A DNA stretch of 29,814 nucleotides, taken from contig JADJQA010000026.1 of the NCBI GenBank assembly GCA_016712985.1, positions 1-29,814 of the forward strand, read 5' to 3'. The position numbers and the translations under genes were made by a program. The DNA comes from Sulfuritalea sp. (GTDB lineage: Bacteria; Pseudomonadota; Gammaproteobacteria; Burkholderiales; Rhodocyclaceae). How positions within the stretch are numbered: the stretch's first letter is position 1; each line of letters begins with the position of its first letter. Below, piece by piece: positions 9,257-17,000 of this stretch. The notes under the pieces are model-generated. The model was not told where the DNA came from, did not search any database, and saw only the letters and a program-made list of their open reading frames with translations.

Positions 9257-10414
9257 ATGTTCGTCCTCAAGCTGCTGCTCAAGAACGCTTTTCGTCATCG
9301 GCTGCGGACGCTGCTGACGATGGTTGGGCTGATCGTCGCGGTCTGCGCTTTCGGCCTCCTGCGGACCATCATCGACGCCTGGTACGCTGGCGCCGAAGGC
9401 ACTTCGAGCACGCGCCTGGTCACCCGCAACGCGATCTCGCTGACCTTCGTGCTGCCGCTCAATTACGCCGATCGCGTGCGTCGAGTCGAGGGCGTCACCG
9501 GCGTGAGCTGGTCGAACTGGTTCGGCGGCGTCTATATCACCGAACGCAACTTCTTTCCGCAGTTCGCCGTCGAGCCGGCGAGCTACCTCGCGCTGTATCC
9601 CGAATACATCCTGCCCGAGGCCGAGAAGAAGGCCTTTCTGCTCGACCGCCAGGGCGCCGTCGTCGGGCGCAAGCTGGCCAACCAGTACGGCTGGAAGGTC
9701 GGCGACCAGATTCCGCTTCGCGGCACCATCTTCCCCGGCACCTGGACCTTCACCCTGCGCGGCATCTGGGATGGCGTCGACGCCCGGACCGACGAGGCGC
9801 AGATGCTGTTCCACTGGAAGCTGCTGTCGGAAAATCTGCGCGCGCGCGGCGGCCAGAATGCCGATCATGTCGGTGTCTATATCGTCGGCATCGACGAACC
9901 GAACAACGCGCCGCTGATTTCCCAGCGCATCGACGCGCAGTTCAAGAACTCGCTGGCGGAAACCCTGACCGAGACCGAAAAGGCCTTTCAGCTCGGCTTC
10001 GTCTCGATGAGCGAAGCCATCCTCGTCGCCGTCAATGCAGTGAGCTACGTGATCATCGTCATCATCATGGCGGTGATGGCCAACACCATGATGATGACCG
10101 CGCGCGAGCGCCTCGCCGAGTACGCGACGCTCAAGGCGCTGGGATTTCCGCCCGCCTTCGTGGTCAAGCTGCTGTTCGGCGAAAGCCTGGTCATAGCACT
10201 CGGCGGCGGCATCCTTGGCATGCTGCTGACGCTGCCGCTGGCGGCGGCCTTCGCCAAGGCAGTCGGCACCCTGTTTCCGGTGTTCGTGGTGTCGGATACC
10301 ACGATGCTGCTGCAACTGGCGGCCAGTGTCACAGTTGGCGCCATTGCCGCCGCCTGGCCGGCATGGAAGATGTCGCGCATCGACATCGTCAATGGTCTGC
10401 GCCACGTCGGATGA
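9257..10414 (+). CDS. FtsX/MacB-type ABC permease, first of pair
   Basis: The 385-residue protein starts nine bases after the ATPase stop. It has one N-terminal membrane helix in LRTLLTMVGLIVAVCAFGLL, a long periplasmic domain (about residues 40-250), and three C-terminal helices. The first of these includes AVSYVIIVIIMAVMANTMMM, followed by the FtsX-family segment TARERLAEYATLKALGFPPA. Its last codons end in ATGA, where the second permease starts. This helix-domain-helix3 layout is that of lipoprotein-release and macrolide-type exporters that move substrates from the periplasmic face. The substrate is not known. Confidence 0.9.
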   Translation: MFVLKLLLKNAFRHRLRTLLTMVGLIVAVCAFGLLRTIIDAWYAGAEGTSSTRLVTRNAISLTFVLPLNYADRVRRVEGVTGVSWSNWFGGVYITERNFFPQFAVEPASYLALYPEYILPEAEKKAFLLDRQGAVVGRKLANQYGWKVGDQIPLRGTIFPGTWTFTLRGIWDGVDARTDEAQMLFHWKLLSENLRARGGQNADHVGVYIVGIDEPNNAPLISQRIDAQFKNSLAETLTETEKAFQLGFVSMSEAILVAVNAVSYVIIVIIMAVMANTMMMTARERLAEYATLKALGFPPAFVVKLLFGESLVIALGGGILGMLLTLPLAAAFAKAVGTLFPVFVVSDTTMLLQLAASVTVGAIAAAWPAWKMSRIDIVNGLRHVG

Positions 10415-11580
10415 AGGCCATTCCGCTCTCCTACATCGCGCGCAACCTCTGGGTGCGGCGGGTGACGACGCTGCTCACCGCCGGTGGCATGGCGCTGGTG
10501 GTCTTCGTCTTCGCCACTGTGCTGATGATGAGCGAAGGCATCCGCGCGACGCTGGTCGCCACCGGCCAGGCCGACAACATGCTGGTGCTGCGCAAGGGCG
10601 CCGGAGCGGAAATCAACAGCGGCGTTTCGCGCGGCCAGGCGGCAATCATCGAAAGCCTGCCCGGCATCGCCACCGACGGCAACGGCCAGCGGCTGGTATC
10701 GAAGGAGCCGGTGGTGCTCAACAATCTGCCCAAGCGCAGCAATGGCAAGCCGAGCAACGTCACCCTGCGTGGCACCTCACCGCTGGCGCTGGCGCTGCGG
10801 CCGCAGGTCCGGCTGATCGAAGGCCGGATGTTCCGGCCGGGAACCTCGGAGATCGTCACCGGCCGCTCGATCGCCAACGGATTCATCGGCACCGGACTCG
10901 GCGAGACGCTGCGTTTCGCGCAACGCGACTGGATCGTCGTCGGCGTTTTCGATTCCGGCAGGACCGGCTTCGATTCGGAGATCTGGGGCGATGCCGAACA
11001 GATGATGGCGGCCTTTCGCCGCAGTGCCTACTCGACCATTGTCTTTCGCCTCGCCGACCAGGGCGCCCTGCCCGCCCTGCTGGCGGCGATCGACGCCGAT
11101 CCGCGGCTGCAGATCGACGCCAAGCCGGAAATCCAGTTCTACGCCGAGCAGAGCGAGGCGCTGGCCACCTTCATCCGCTATCTAGGCCTGTTCCTGTCGC
11201 TGATCTTCTCGATCGGCGCCATCGTCGGCGCGATGATCACGATGTTCGCCGCCGTTGCCCAGCGCATTGGCGAGATCGGCACGCTACGCGCACTCGGCTT
11301 CCGGCGCACGGCGGTGCTGATCGCCTTCCTCGCCGAATCACTGCTGCTGTCCCTGGTCGGCGGCCTGATCGGTCTGGCGGCAGCCGCATCGATGCAGAGT
11401 GTGGACATTTCAACGACCAACTTCCAGACCTTCAGCGAGCTCGCTTTCCAGTTCAAATTCACTGCCCGGATCGCCGTCCAGACGCTGGCTTTCGCTCTCT
11501 TCATGGGCTTCGTCGGTGGCTTCATCCCGGCCTGGCGGGCTGCCCGGATGAAGATCGTCGATTGCCTGCGCGAGGCCTGA
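10411..11580 (+). CDS. FtsX/MacB-type ABC permease, second of pair
   Basis: ATG 10411 overlaps the stop of the first permease (ATGA). An earlier ATG at 10363 is in frame but would overlap the neighbour by about 50 bases, so 10411 is preferred. The 389-residue protein starts MKAIPLSYIARNLWVRRVTT, with a first membrane helix near residues 20-45. A large periplasmic region follows, then three C-terminal helices including FLSLIFSIGAIVGAMITMFA and the conserved QRIGEIGTLRALGFRRTAVL. It ends ARMKIVDCLREA, a typical FtsX-family end. Together with the preceding gene it would form a heterodimeric permease. The two differ clearly in sequence, so this is an old duplication. Confidence 0.9.
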   Translation: MKAIPLSYIARNLWVRRVTTLLTAGGMALVVFVFATVLMMSEGIRATLVATGQADNMLVLRKGAGAEINSGVSRGQAAIIESLPGIATDGNGQRLVSKEPVVLNNLPKRSNGKPSNVTLRGTSPLALALRPQVRLIEGRMFRPGTSEIVTGRSIANGFIGTGLGETLRFAQRDWIVVGVFDSGRTGFDSEIWGDAEQMMAAFRRSAYSTIVFRLADQGALPALLAAIDADPRLQIDAKPEIQFYAEQSEALATFIRYLGLFLSLIFSIGAIVGAMITMFAAVAQRIGEIGTLRALGFRRTAVLIAFLAESLLLSLVGGLIGLAAAASMQSVDISTTNFQTFSELAFQFKFTARIAVQTLAFALFMGFVGGFIPAWRAARMKIVDCLREA

Positions 11581-11618
11581 GTACTGTTGTGGCCAGGACG
11601 CGCACGAAACCACTTGCA

Positions 11619-11640
11619 CGCGCTTCGCTACGCGAAGACA
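11619..11640. terminator. Possible hairpin between convergent genes
   Basis: CTTCGC-TAC-GCGAAG (11623-11637) forms a six-pair stem between the permease stop at 11580 and the end of the leftward TonB-like gene at 11653. It is placed as a shared terminator would be, but there is no T run directly after it on either strand, so it is weak evidence. Confidence 0.25.
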
Positions 11641-11652
11641 AAAAGGCCCGCA

Positions 11653-12569
11653 TCAGCGAACCCGCGTGGCCGGTGATCGCGTTTCGAAGAACTCCTTCAT
11701 CAGGAATGCTTCAAGGCCTTCGTTGTCTTCCGGGCGCGCCGACAAGACGACGACGCGATCAAGACGCTGCGATTCCCAATTGAAATTGCCTTTGAAGTAG
11801 CGACGAATCAGTTCGATCATCTTGCGAACTATGGCAATCTCGATACTGCTGTTCGTGCCTATTTCGACTTGAATGTATTCGCGCCGGAAGTTGCTCGAAT
11901 CGGTCGTCCAGCCGCGGAAGGAGAAGGCCGCAGTGCGCGATTCGATGCTGAGGATCTGAAATATCCCGTTGGTGCCCACCGTCAGGTTGCGCTTGACCAG
12001 GGCCATTCTGATTTCGTCTTCCGATGGCTCGCGTTCGTGGAATGCTTCCGTGCTCTCCCTGCCGGAAACGCCGGTGGCGGCTCGGCGACGTTCCCTTGCG
12101 GCATTGACATAGCTCTGCAAGTCTGAGGGTGCCTCCGCTGCAGGGGGTGATGGAACGAGGTGCCACCGGACTGACTGGCCTGGCCGGGTCTTTCGTGCGC
12201 GGCGTGTTCAGGGGCAATGACCGGATCCGCCGATGCCGGTTGCCGACGAACCACCGGCGCCGGCCGAGACTCCGGAATGGCGGTGGATGAAACTTGCGGA
12301 GCCGGTGGCTGCACGCGTGGCCGCAAGTTCACCAGCAGCGAATCGCCGGGTCTTGCAATGGGCTCCCCCGTTTCCAGGCGCTGCCGCGGTACTGCAAACA
12401 ACACCAACAAATGCACCAGAAGCGATGCAAGAAATGCAATCAGGGTACTGCGACGAATATTGAGGTGCAGATAGGGGTCGCGCTGCGGCTCCATGGGCCA
12501 CGCAAATTGGTTTTGGCCAACTTTGGATCGCCTTAGCGCATTACCGATGAAGCCCGGCTTCTCAAACAT
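11653..12569 (-). CDS. TonB-like membrane-anchored protein of unknown function, one frameshift
   Basis: From ATG 12569 the protein has a short cytoplasmic part and one membrane helix STLIAFLASLLVHLLVLFAV (residues 41-60). That helix contains the Ser-x3-His arrangement (S49, H53) that TonB and TolA use to couple to ExbBD/TolQR. A Pro/Ala-rich periplasmic stretch follows (about residues 70-145). An indel in the GGGGG run at 12144-12148 breaks the frame. The second half reads SDLQSYVNAARERRRAATGV and then a folded domain with LVKRNLTVGTNGIFQILSIE, IVRKMIELIRRYFKGNFNWE and RVVVLSARPEDNEGLEAFLM. I do not recognise this C-terminal domain; it is not an obvious TonB receptor-binding fold. Length after repair is about 305 residues. 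ATG 12494 is an alternative start but would leave a short N-terminus. Confidence 0.65.
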
Positions 12570-12904
12570 TGTTTCTCACGGCGATCGCCCTGACGCATCG
12601 CTTCCTGCGGGATCGGCCAGGAATGCTGCTGCGGCCGAACCCGGCCGGTGTTTTCGCCGAGCAAGGCAGCGCAACTCGTTCATGCCGTAGTGTGTCAATC
12701 GGATCAAGCCGTACCGCCAGCCGCACCGGCATGGAGCCAAAATCATGATGGCGTTCTGGCCTGTGATGCAGCGCCAGCTTGAGCGGAATCAGTCCAGTGG
12801 GCGCCGCCTGACTTGTGCATGATCCATGGACCGCGGAAATATTGTAATGCCAATTTCGCCGTCGGAGCATCCGCCCTCGCTACTCCGGCACGGCTTCGCT
12901 GAGA
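12570..12904. other. Gap with no supported gene
   Basis: About 335 bases between the TonB-like gene and the phosphatase gene. The longest open frame (leftward, 12870 to 12562) is Arg/His-rich and shows no family features. The region probably holds the promoter of the TonB-like gene; no clear boxes are visible. Confidence 0.35.
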
Positions 12905-13504
12905 TCAGGCAGGGTGAATCGACTCCCGTGTCACCTCAAGCCACAGGCATTCGCCGTTCTTGCGTTTCATGTTCAGGACCGCGCTGCGCGGAAGCTTGCC
13001 GATCTGCCGGGTAATCACGTCCATGACCCAGCCATGCGTGATCACCAGAACCCGTTCGCCGGAATGTCCCGCGGCAATGCTCATCACCGCGTCCAGCACC
13101 CTACTCGCAAAGTGATCCATCGACTCGCCCTGCTCGAAGCAACAGGCGGGGTTCCTTTGCAGGATCTGCTGGAGGAGCGCCGGGTTCAACTCGGCCAACT
13201 GGGCCTTTGGAACACCCTGGATGACCCCGAAATTCCTCTCCTTGAATCCATCATGACAAACCGGAGGAGCAAGCCGCAACGTGCGGCAGATGATCTCCGC
13301 GGTCTCCAGCGCACGCCTCAGCGGGCTTGAATAGACACCCGAGAAGCCTGAAGCGGCGAATCCGGCAGCCATTTCATGGGCCTGGCGGCGACCCTCGTCG
13401 TTGATCGTAACGTCGATCCAGCCCTGCAGAATCCCCGCAATGTTCCAGTCGGTTTCGCCATGCCGGGCGACGCAGACCTGTGCTGGACCGTTCATAAAAT
13501 TCAT
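12905..13504 (-). CDS. Histidine phosphatase family protein (phosphoglycerate mutase-like)
   Basis: The catalytic motif ARHGETDWN lies close to the N-terminus. It is followed by LQGWIDVTINDEGRRQA, the second Arg segment VYSSPLRRALETAEII, a conserved Glu in FKERNFGVIQG, and the second catalytic His in VLVITHGWVMDVI. This is the complete set of the acid-phosphatase/phosphoglycerate mutase branch of the superfamily (two His, two Arg, one Glu). It is about 200 residues and intact. The substrate cannot be fixed from sequence; relatives act on sugar phosphates or alpha-ribazole phosphate. Two ATGs (13504 and 13495) lie 2 and 11 bases past a GGGAGAG site. The second has better spacing, so the true start may be 13495. 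Confidence 0.9.
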   Translation of the reverse strand: MNFMNGPAQVCVARHGETDWNIAGILQGWIDVTINDEGRRQAHEMAAGFAASGFSGVYSSPLRRALETAEIICRTLRLAPPVCHDGFKERNFGVIQGVPKAQLAELNPALLQQILQRNPACCFEQGESMDHFASRVLDAVMSIAAGHSGERVLVITHGWVMDVITRQIGKLPRSAVLNMKRKNGECLWLEVTRESIHPA

Positions 13505-13736
13505 CTCTCCCAAGATTTCGCCCGCCTGCTTCGACAGCAGGTCGGAGTGTCCAGCGCATTCCATCGCGAACCCGTCAATTTGACCACCCTTCGTGACAGC
13601 AGGTGCGGAATATTCGATACTTCACCGATGACGAAAAGCCGCCGCCCGCAACCCGCCGCTGATCCCTACCGCTTCGGTGCCTTTTCGGGAACAAGGCAAT
13701 GTTATGCTGCTTGACCCGTCCCGGAGCAGATGATCG

Positions 13737-14957
13737 ATGACTTTGCAAATCGACCTGAAGAGTGCCGTGTTCGCCCTGTCGGATGCTCTCGACCTGGTCG
13801 GGGTGAACGATTTCCAGCACGGCAAGCGAGTCGCGATGATCGCGCGCGAAACCGCGCTTCTGCTGGGCCTGCCGGAAGCGCGACTGGACAATCTGGTTAT
13901 CGCCGGCCTGCTCCATGACATAGGCGTTTCATCGACCACCGTGCACCGGCGACTGGTCCATGAAAAGGAATGGAACGACAGGCAAGCCCACTGCGAACGC
14001 GGGCACGAGTTGCTGCAACCCTTCGCCCACCTTTCGCTGCTGGCCAAAGCCGTCCTCCATCACCACACGCCATGGGCGGAACTGCCCTCGGACCTGAGCG
14101 AGGCCGACGCCCTCGACAGCAACCTGATATTGATGGCGGACCGCGTGGACTCGGTGCTGCTCCGGGAGGGCATGGCAAACCCGCTGCTTCACCGGGAAGC
14201 GATCTGCGACGAAATCGAATCCATGGCCGCCCACCTGCTCGCGCCCGAGGTGGTCCGCGCCTTTCTCGCCGCCGCCGACAACGCGGCCTTCTGGATTGCG
14301 CTGGTGCCGCGCCACGTGCAGTTTTACCTGTCTGAATTGTCGCTTACCAACTGGCGAGTCACCATCGAATTCCCCCAGTTCCGCCATGTGGCCCGCCTGG
14401 TGTCAAGCATTGTCGATGCCAAGAGCCACTTCACCGCGTCACATTCACTGGGCGTGGCACAGCTTTCCCGACATCTGGGAGAGCGCATGGGATTGAACGG
14501 CGATGTCCTGGTTCAACTGGAAATCGCCGGCCTGATGCATGACGTGGGCAAGCTGTGCGTGCCGGACGAAATTGTCGACAAGCCCGCTCCCCTTACCTTC
14601 GAGGAGTTCTCGGTAATGGAGCGACACAGCTTCGAGACCTATCAGATCCTGCGCCATATCCCCGGCATGAAAACCATTGCCGAATGGGCTGCCTTCCATC
14701 ATGAAACCCTGAACGGCCATGGCTATCCCTTCCGCCACAAGGCCGAACGTCTCAGTCTTGAAGCCCGCATCGTCGCGGTGGCGGACGTATTCCAGGCGCT
14801 GGCGCAGGCGCGCCCCTACCGCGGGCCCCAGCCCGCGGAAGAGATTCCCCGCACCCTGAGCTATTTTGTCGCCAACGGAGCGCTGGACCCGGAGGTAGTG
14901 GCGGTGGCCGGCGAAGATCTGCAAGCGAGCTGGCTTGCCGCCACGCAAACACTCTGA
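13737..14957 (+). CDS. Tandem HD-domain protein with C-terminal HD-GYP phosphodiesterase domain
   Basis: The intact 406-residue protein has a GGAG site ten bases before its ATG. The N-terminal half is an HD domain: H28 in FQHGKRV, H60-D61 in GLLHDIGV, HHH at 108-110 and D135 in LMADRVD. The C-terminal half is a second HD domain of the HD-GYP class, with LMHDVGK (H268, D269), HHETLNGHGYP (321-331) and VAD (D350). HD-GYP enzymes hydrolyse cyclic-di-GMP to pGpG or GMP and so favour motile over sessile life. The GYP signature and all metal ligands I can place are present, so activity is likely. There is no sensory or receiver domain and no membrane helix, so input must come from the N-terminal HD domain or from partners. 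Confidence 0.9.
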   Translation: MTLQIDLKSAVFALSDALDLVGVNDFQHGKRVAMIARETALLLGLPEARLDNLVIAGLLHDIGVSSTTVHRRLVHEKEWNDRQAHCERGHELLQPFAHLSLLAKAVLHHHTPWAELPSDLSEADALDSNLILMADRVDSVLLREGMANPLLHREAICDEIESMAAHLLAPEVVRAFLAAADNAAFWIALVPRHVQFYLSELSLTNWRVTIEFPQFRHVARLVSSIVDAKSHFTASHSLGVAQLSRHLGERMGLNGDVLVQLEIAGLMHDVGKLCVPDEIVDKPAPLTFEEFSVMERHSFETYQILRHIPGMKTIAEWAAFHHETLNGHGYPFRHKAERLSLEARIVAVADVFQALAQARPYRGPQPAEEIPRTLSYFVANGALDPEVVAVAGEDLQASWLAATQTL

Positions 14958-15028
14958 GCGACCCAGACCGCCTGCACGGATTCGCGGATGGACCTGCACA
15001 GCCGAGACTGAGAAGAGGCGCGGGATGA

Positions 15029-15489
15029 TCATACGTACCAGCGCGTGACCATCTCGGCCACGCACGCCGGCCTGTCGCCGCCCTCGATCTCGACTACCGT
15101 CTGCCAGACCACCTGGACGCCGCCGGGAATGTCATCCACCGCGCCAAGGACAAACCTTCCACGTACCCGGCTGCCGACTTTCACCGGCGAGGGAAAGCGC
15201 ACACGGTTAAAGCCATAGTTGACGGCAAGCTTGACGCCCTCGACGTCAATGCATTCCAGCGCGAACTTGGCCAGTAGCGACAAAGTGAGGTAGCCATGGA
15301 CAATCGGCCCGCCGAACGGTGATTCGCGTTTCGCCCGCTCGACGTCGACGTGAATCCACTGTTGATCGCCCGTGATCTGCCCGAAGGCATCCACGCGCTC
15401 CTGCTCGATCGGGATCCAGTCACTGACGCCGATCTCCTGCCCCGTACGGGCCTGGCATCTTCGATGCCGGTGAAGCGCGTTGCTTTCAT
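15029..15489 (-). CDS. MaoC-like (R)-specific enoyl-CoA hydratase, one frameshift
   Basis: ATG 15489 follows GGGGGA and begins MKATRFTGIEDA. A single missing base near 15450 separates this from TGQEIGVSDWIPIEQERVDA, after which the frame is clean. The hot-dog-fold hydratase signature is FGQITGDQQWIHVDVERAK with GGPIVHGYLTLSLL: an Asp and a His form the catalytic pair of MaoC/PhaJ enzymes. The rest (YGFNRVRFPSPVKVGSRVRG and VWQTVVEIEGGDRPACVAEM) matches a 150-residue MaoC protein. Such enzymes hydrate enoyl-CoA to (R)-3-hydroxyacyl-CoA and often supply polyhydroxyalkanoate monomers. It converges on the HD-GYP gene with about 70 bases between. Confidence 0.85.
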
Positions 15490-15619
15490 CGGTCCCCCGT
15501 ATGCCGCCCCGGTCCTCCCAAATGCACCGGAGGTTCGTTGATGGTCGGGCTTTGGCGCCGGTATGTGCATGGGTTCGGATTGCTTCCTGGTCCGCAGTTT
15601 CCTGAAGCGTGCTGCTTGC

Positions 15620-15668
15620 TGGCCCGCCCGACAGGACTCGAACCTGTTACACCCGGCTTAGAAGGCGG
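15620..15668 (-). tRNA. 3' half of a tRNA-Arg(TCT), 5' half absent
   Basis: On the minus strand the stretch reads an anticodon loop CTTCTAA (anticodon TCT), the 3' side of the anticodon stem GCCGG, variable GTGTA, and a complete T arm (ACAGG-TTCGAGT-CCTGT). The acceptor strand CGGGCGG, discriminator G and encoded CCA follow. Upstream of the loop there is no D arm or 5' acceptor strand; the sequence becomes AT-rich and unrelated. This is not a functional tRNA gene. The shape is that of the displaced tRNA end left at one boundary of an element integrated by a tyrosine recombinase crossing over in the anticodon loop. Confidence 0.75.
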
Positions 15669-15938
15669 ACCATGAAGTTTTGCAAAACGCTAAGCATTGA
15701 TTATATTTAATTTTCTATCAACCAGGCGCTCTCGCAAACCGCCTTATCACTGGCTTTACCGCATCGTGCCGTACAGTTCTATCACAGTTGTTTTTGCCGT
15801 CTCCGTTCAAACTTAACGTATTCTCAAAAGTCCGAGGATTCCCCACCATTTACCGTCACGTTTTCGGCATGGTGAAAGAAAAGGCCTTCCGAAGACGGGT
15901 TAATCAGTGCTGCTACTTATTGATTTTCTATCGTAATT

Positions 15939-15984
15939 TGGTACAGGCGAGTGGACTCGAACCACCGACCCCCACCATGTCAAA
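15939..15984 (-). tRNA. 3' half of a tRNA-Val(GAC), 5' half absent
   Basis: The minus strand reads loop TTGACAT (anticodon GAC), stem GGTGG, variable GGGTC, T arm GGTGG-TTCGAGT-CCACT, acceptor CGCCTGT, A and CCA. This is the exact 3' part expected for a proteobacterial tRNA-Val(GAC). The 5' anticodon stem (expected CCACC) and everything before it are replaced by unrelated sequence. It has the same orientation and break point as the tRNA-Arg fragment 270 bases to the left. It is most likely a second att scar. Confidence 0.8.
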
Positions 15985-16186
15985 GGGAGTCGGCCAAAAA
16001 GCACATTTAACTAATTGATTTTGCTAGAGTTAGATGCTTGCCACTTTCAAAACCGGCCTGAAATAGCGCTGTAAAGCCCCTGATTTGCCCCATCCACGTC
16101 ACGTTTTAGCCATAGTTCATTTGGCATACGCTTATATCGTATTCCGTCCATTACTTGCTGAAATTACCTTTATCGGCGCGACAGAC

Positions 16187-16536
16187 TCACGCTACGATCC
16201 GAACTCCGTAGCCATGGAGCGACGGGGCGCACATGATTGCGCTCACGCCGCATCTCGACAATGCCGTAGTTGGACATGGTCTTGAGCGTCCGCGAGGGGG
16301 AGACCAGGGTTTGCGACCCGTCGTCTCCGCCAGCGATGTGATGGACTGCGGATTCGTGTCCCGATTCACCTGCAACAAGGGCGGTTCTCATCGCTCAACA
16401 CCTCGGCGAAACGAACGCATCAGATGAACCAGATCCTGGGCTCACGAACTTCCGGCTTGTACTCGCCGCGAGCAATGGACAAGATGCGAGCCCGAATCTT
16501 GTCCTGCGGCATGATGCCGATCACGATGGCTTTCAT
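16187..16536 (-). CDS. HTH antitoxin-like regulator, broken by frameshifts/stop
   Basis: ATG 16536 overlaps the stop of the upstream DUF6516 gene (ATGA). The N-terminus MKAIVIGIMPQDKIRARILS with IARGEYKPEVREPRIWF matches regulators that follow DUF6516 genes. An in-frame TGA at about 16420 interrupts it, then the same frame resumes FAEVLSDENR. Further pieces in other frames give QVNRDTNPQSITSLAETTGR and SRTLKTMSNYGIVEMRRERN, a winged-helix DNA-binding segment, then HVRPVA and the end RIVA. Reconstructed length is about 115 residues. It is the probable antitoxin and autorepressor of the pair. As sequenced it is truncated to 38 residues, which would leave the partner uncontrolled if that partner is a toxin. 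Confidence 0.6.
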
Positions 16537-16901
16537 TTCTGTCTCGCCTCCTTCAGAACCCGATCGACCTCGTTGAAGAAATCGATCAGGAGTTGCTGTG
16601 CATCCTGAAACTCGTAGGGCACGCCCTTGTCGTTGGCATGCCGGTGCTTGTGGTCGTAGGTCAATCGCCGTCCGGCATACTTGAACTTCTTCGGCGGCTT
16701 CACCGAATGTGCGTTGTCGCACCCAAGGATTCGCTTGCCGTAAGGCTCGTGCAGCGTCAGGGTATAGCGGATCCCATGTGGAATCTCTGCCGTCGCCTCG
16801 ACGCGCCAAGCCTCGATCTTCACCCAATAGCCACCACCCTGATCGATGACCTGCTCGTGAGGTCGATGAGGTGGAAATCCCTTGGTCTTCACGCATGCCA
16901 C
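16533..16901 (-). CDS. DUF6516 family protein, putative toxin of a toxin-antitoxin-like pair
   Basis: About 120 residues, intact, ending FFNEVDRVLKEARQK. The central pattern is an Arg/Tyr-rich beta sheet (IRYTLTLHEPYGKRILGCDN), then HKHRHANDKGVPYEFQDAQQ and LLIDFFNEVDRVL. This agrees with the DUF6516 family (typically a DHKH motif followed by a VPY-x-F segment), which is usually encoded directly before a small HTH regulator and proposed as a toxin; its activity is unproven. GTG 16901 is the furthest start; a TATAAT at 16902-16907 (minus strand) lies immediately before it, so translation may begin further in (for example at the GTG encoding VKTKG). Confidence 0.6.
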   Translation of the reverse strand: MACVKTKGFPPHRPHEQVIDQGGGYWVKIEAWRVEATAEIPHGIRYTLTLHEPYGKRILGCDNAHSVKPPKKFKYAGRRLTYDHKHRHANDKGVPYEFQDAQQLLIDFFNEVDRVLKEARQK

Positions 16902-16972
16902 ATTATATCAGCTGATGATAATGTTCGCCACGGGAGTTTTCGCATTGAGCCGGACAGCTGTTACGTCCGGCT
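16902..16972. promoter_or_regulatory. Shared divergent regulatory region with two inverted repeats
   Basis: Between the leftward DUF6516 gene and the rightward XRE-type gene there are two perfect inverted repeats. The first is the palindrome atcagctgat at 16907-16916, next to a minus-strand TATAAT at 16902-16907. The second is AGCCGGAC-nine bases-GTCCGGCT at 16948-16972, 28 bases before the XRE start at 17001. Palindromes of this type next to HTH genes are usual operators for autoregulation. Which regulator binds which site cannot be told from sequence. Confidence 0.5.
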
Positions 16973-17000
16973 AAAATCGCGGGCAAGAAACCCGACCTTA

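Larger units (their letters stand above)
15540..16186. other. AT-richer integration scar region without genes
   Basis: About 650 bases with no supported protein gene, carrying the two tRNA 3' halves. Base composition falls clearly compared with the GC-rich genes to the left (runs such as attatatttaattttctat near 15700). Each tRNA fragment is followed 115-190 bases to the right by a similar motif (cgtcacgttttcggcat near 15855, cgtcacgttttagccat near 16097). These could be recombinase arm-type sites, but this is inference. No integrase gene is present in the window. Confidence 0.5.

Noticed and set aside
8492..10405. A 637-residue leftward frame opposite the ABC operon
   Set aside because: It is a high-GC shadow, rich in His, Gln, Asp and Arg, antisense to two intact genes with complete motifs.
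10326..11783. A 485-residue rightward frame overlapping the second permease
   Set aside because: Arg/Ala/Gly-rich shadow of the permease in another frame, with no domain features.
12562..12870. Leftward 102-residue open frame
   Set aside because: No motif, no ribosome binding site and Arg/His-rich composition typical of chance frames in high GC.
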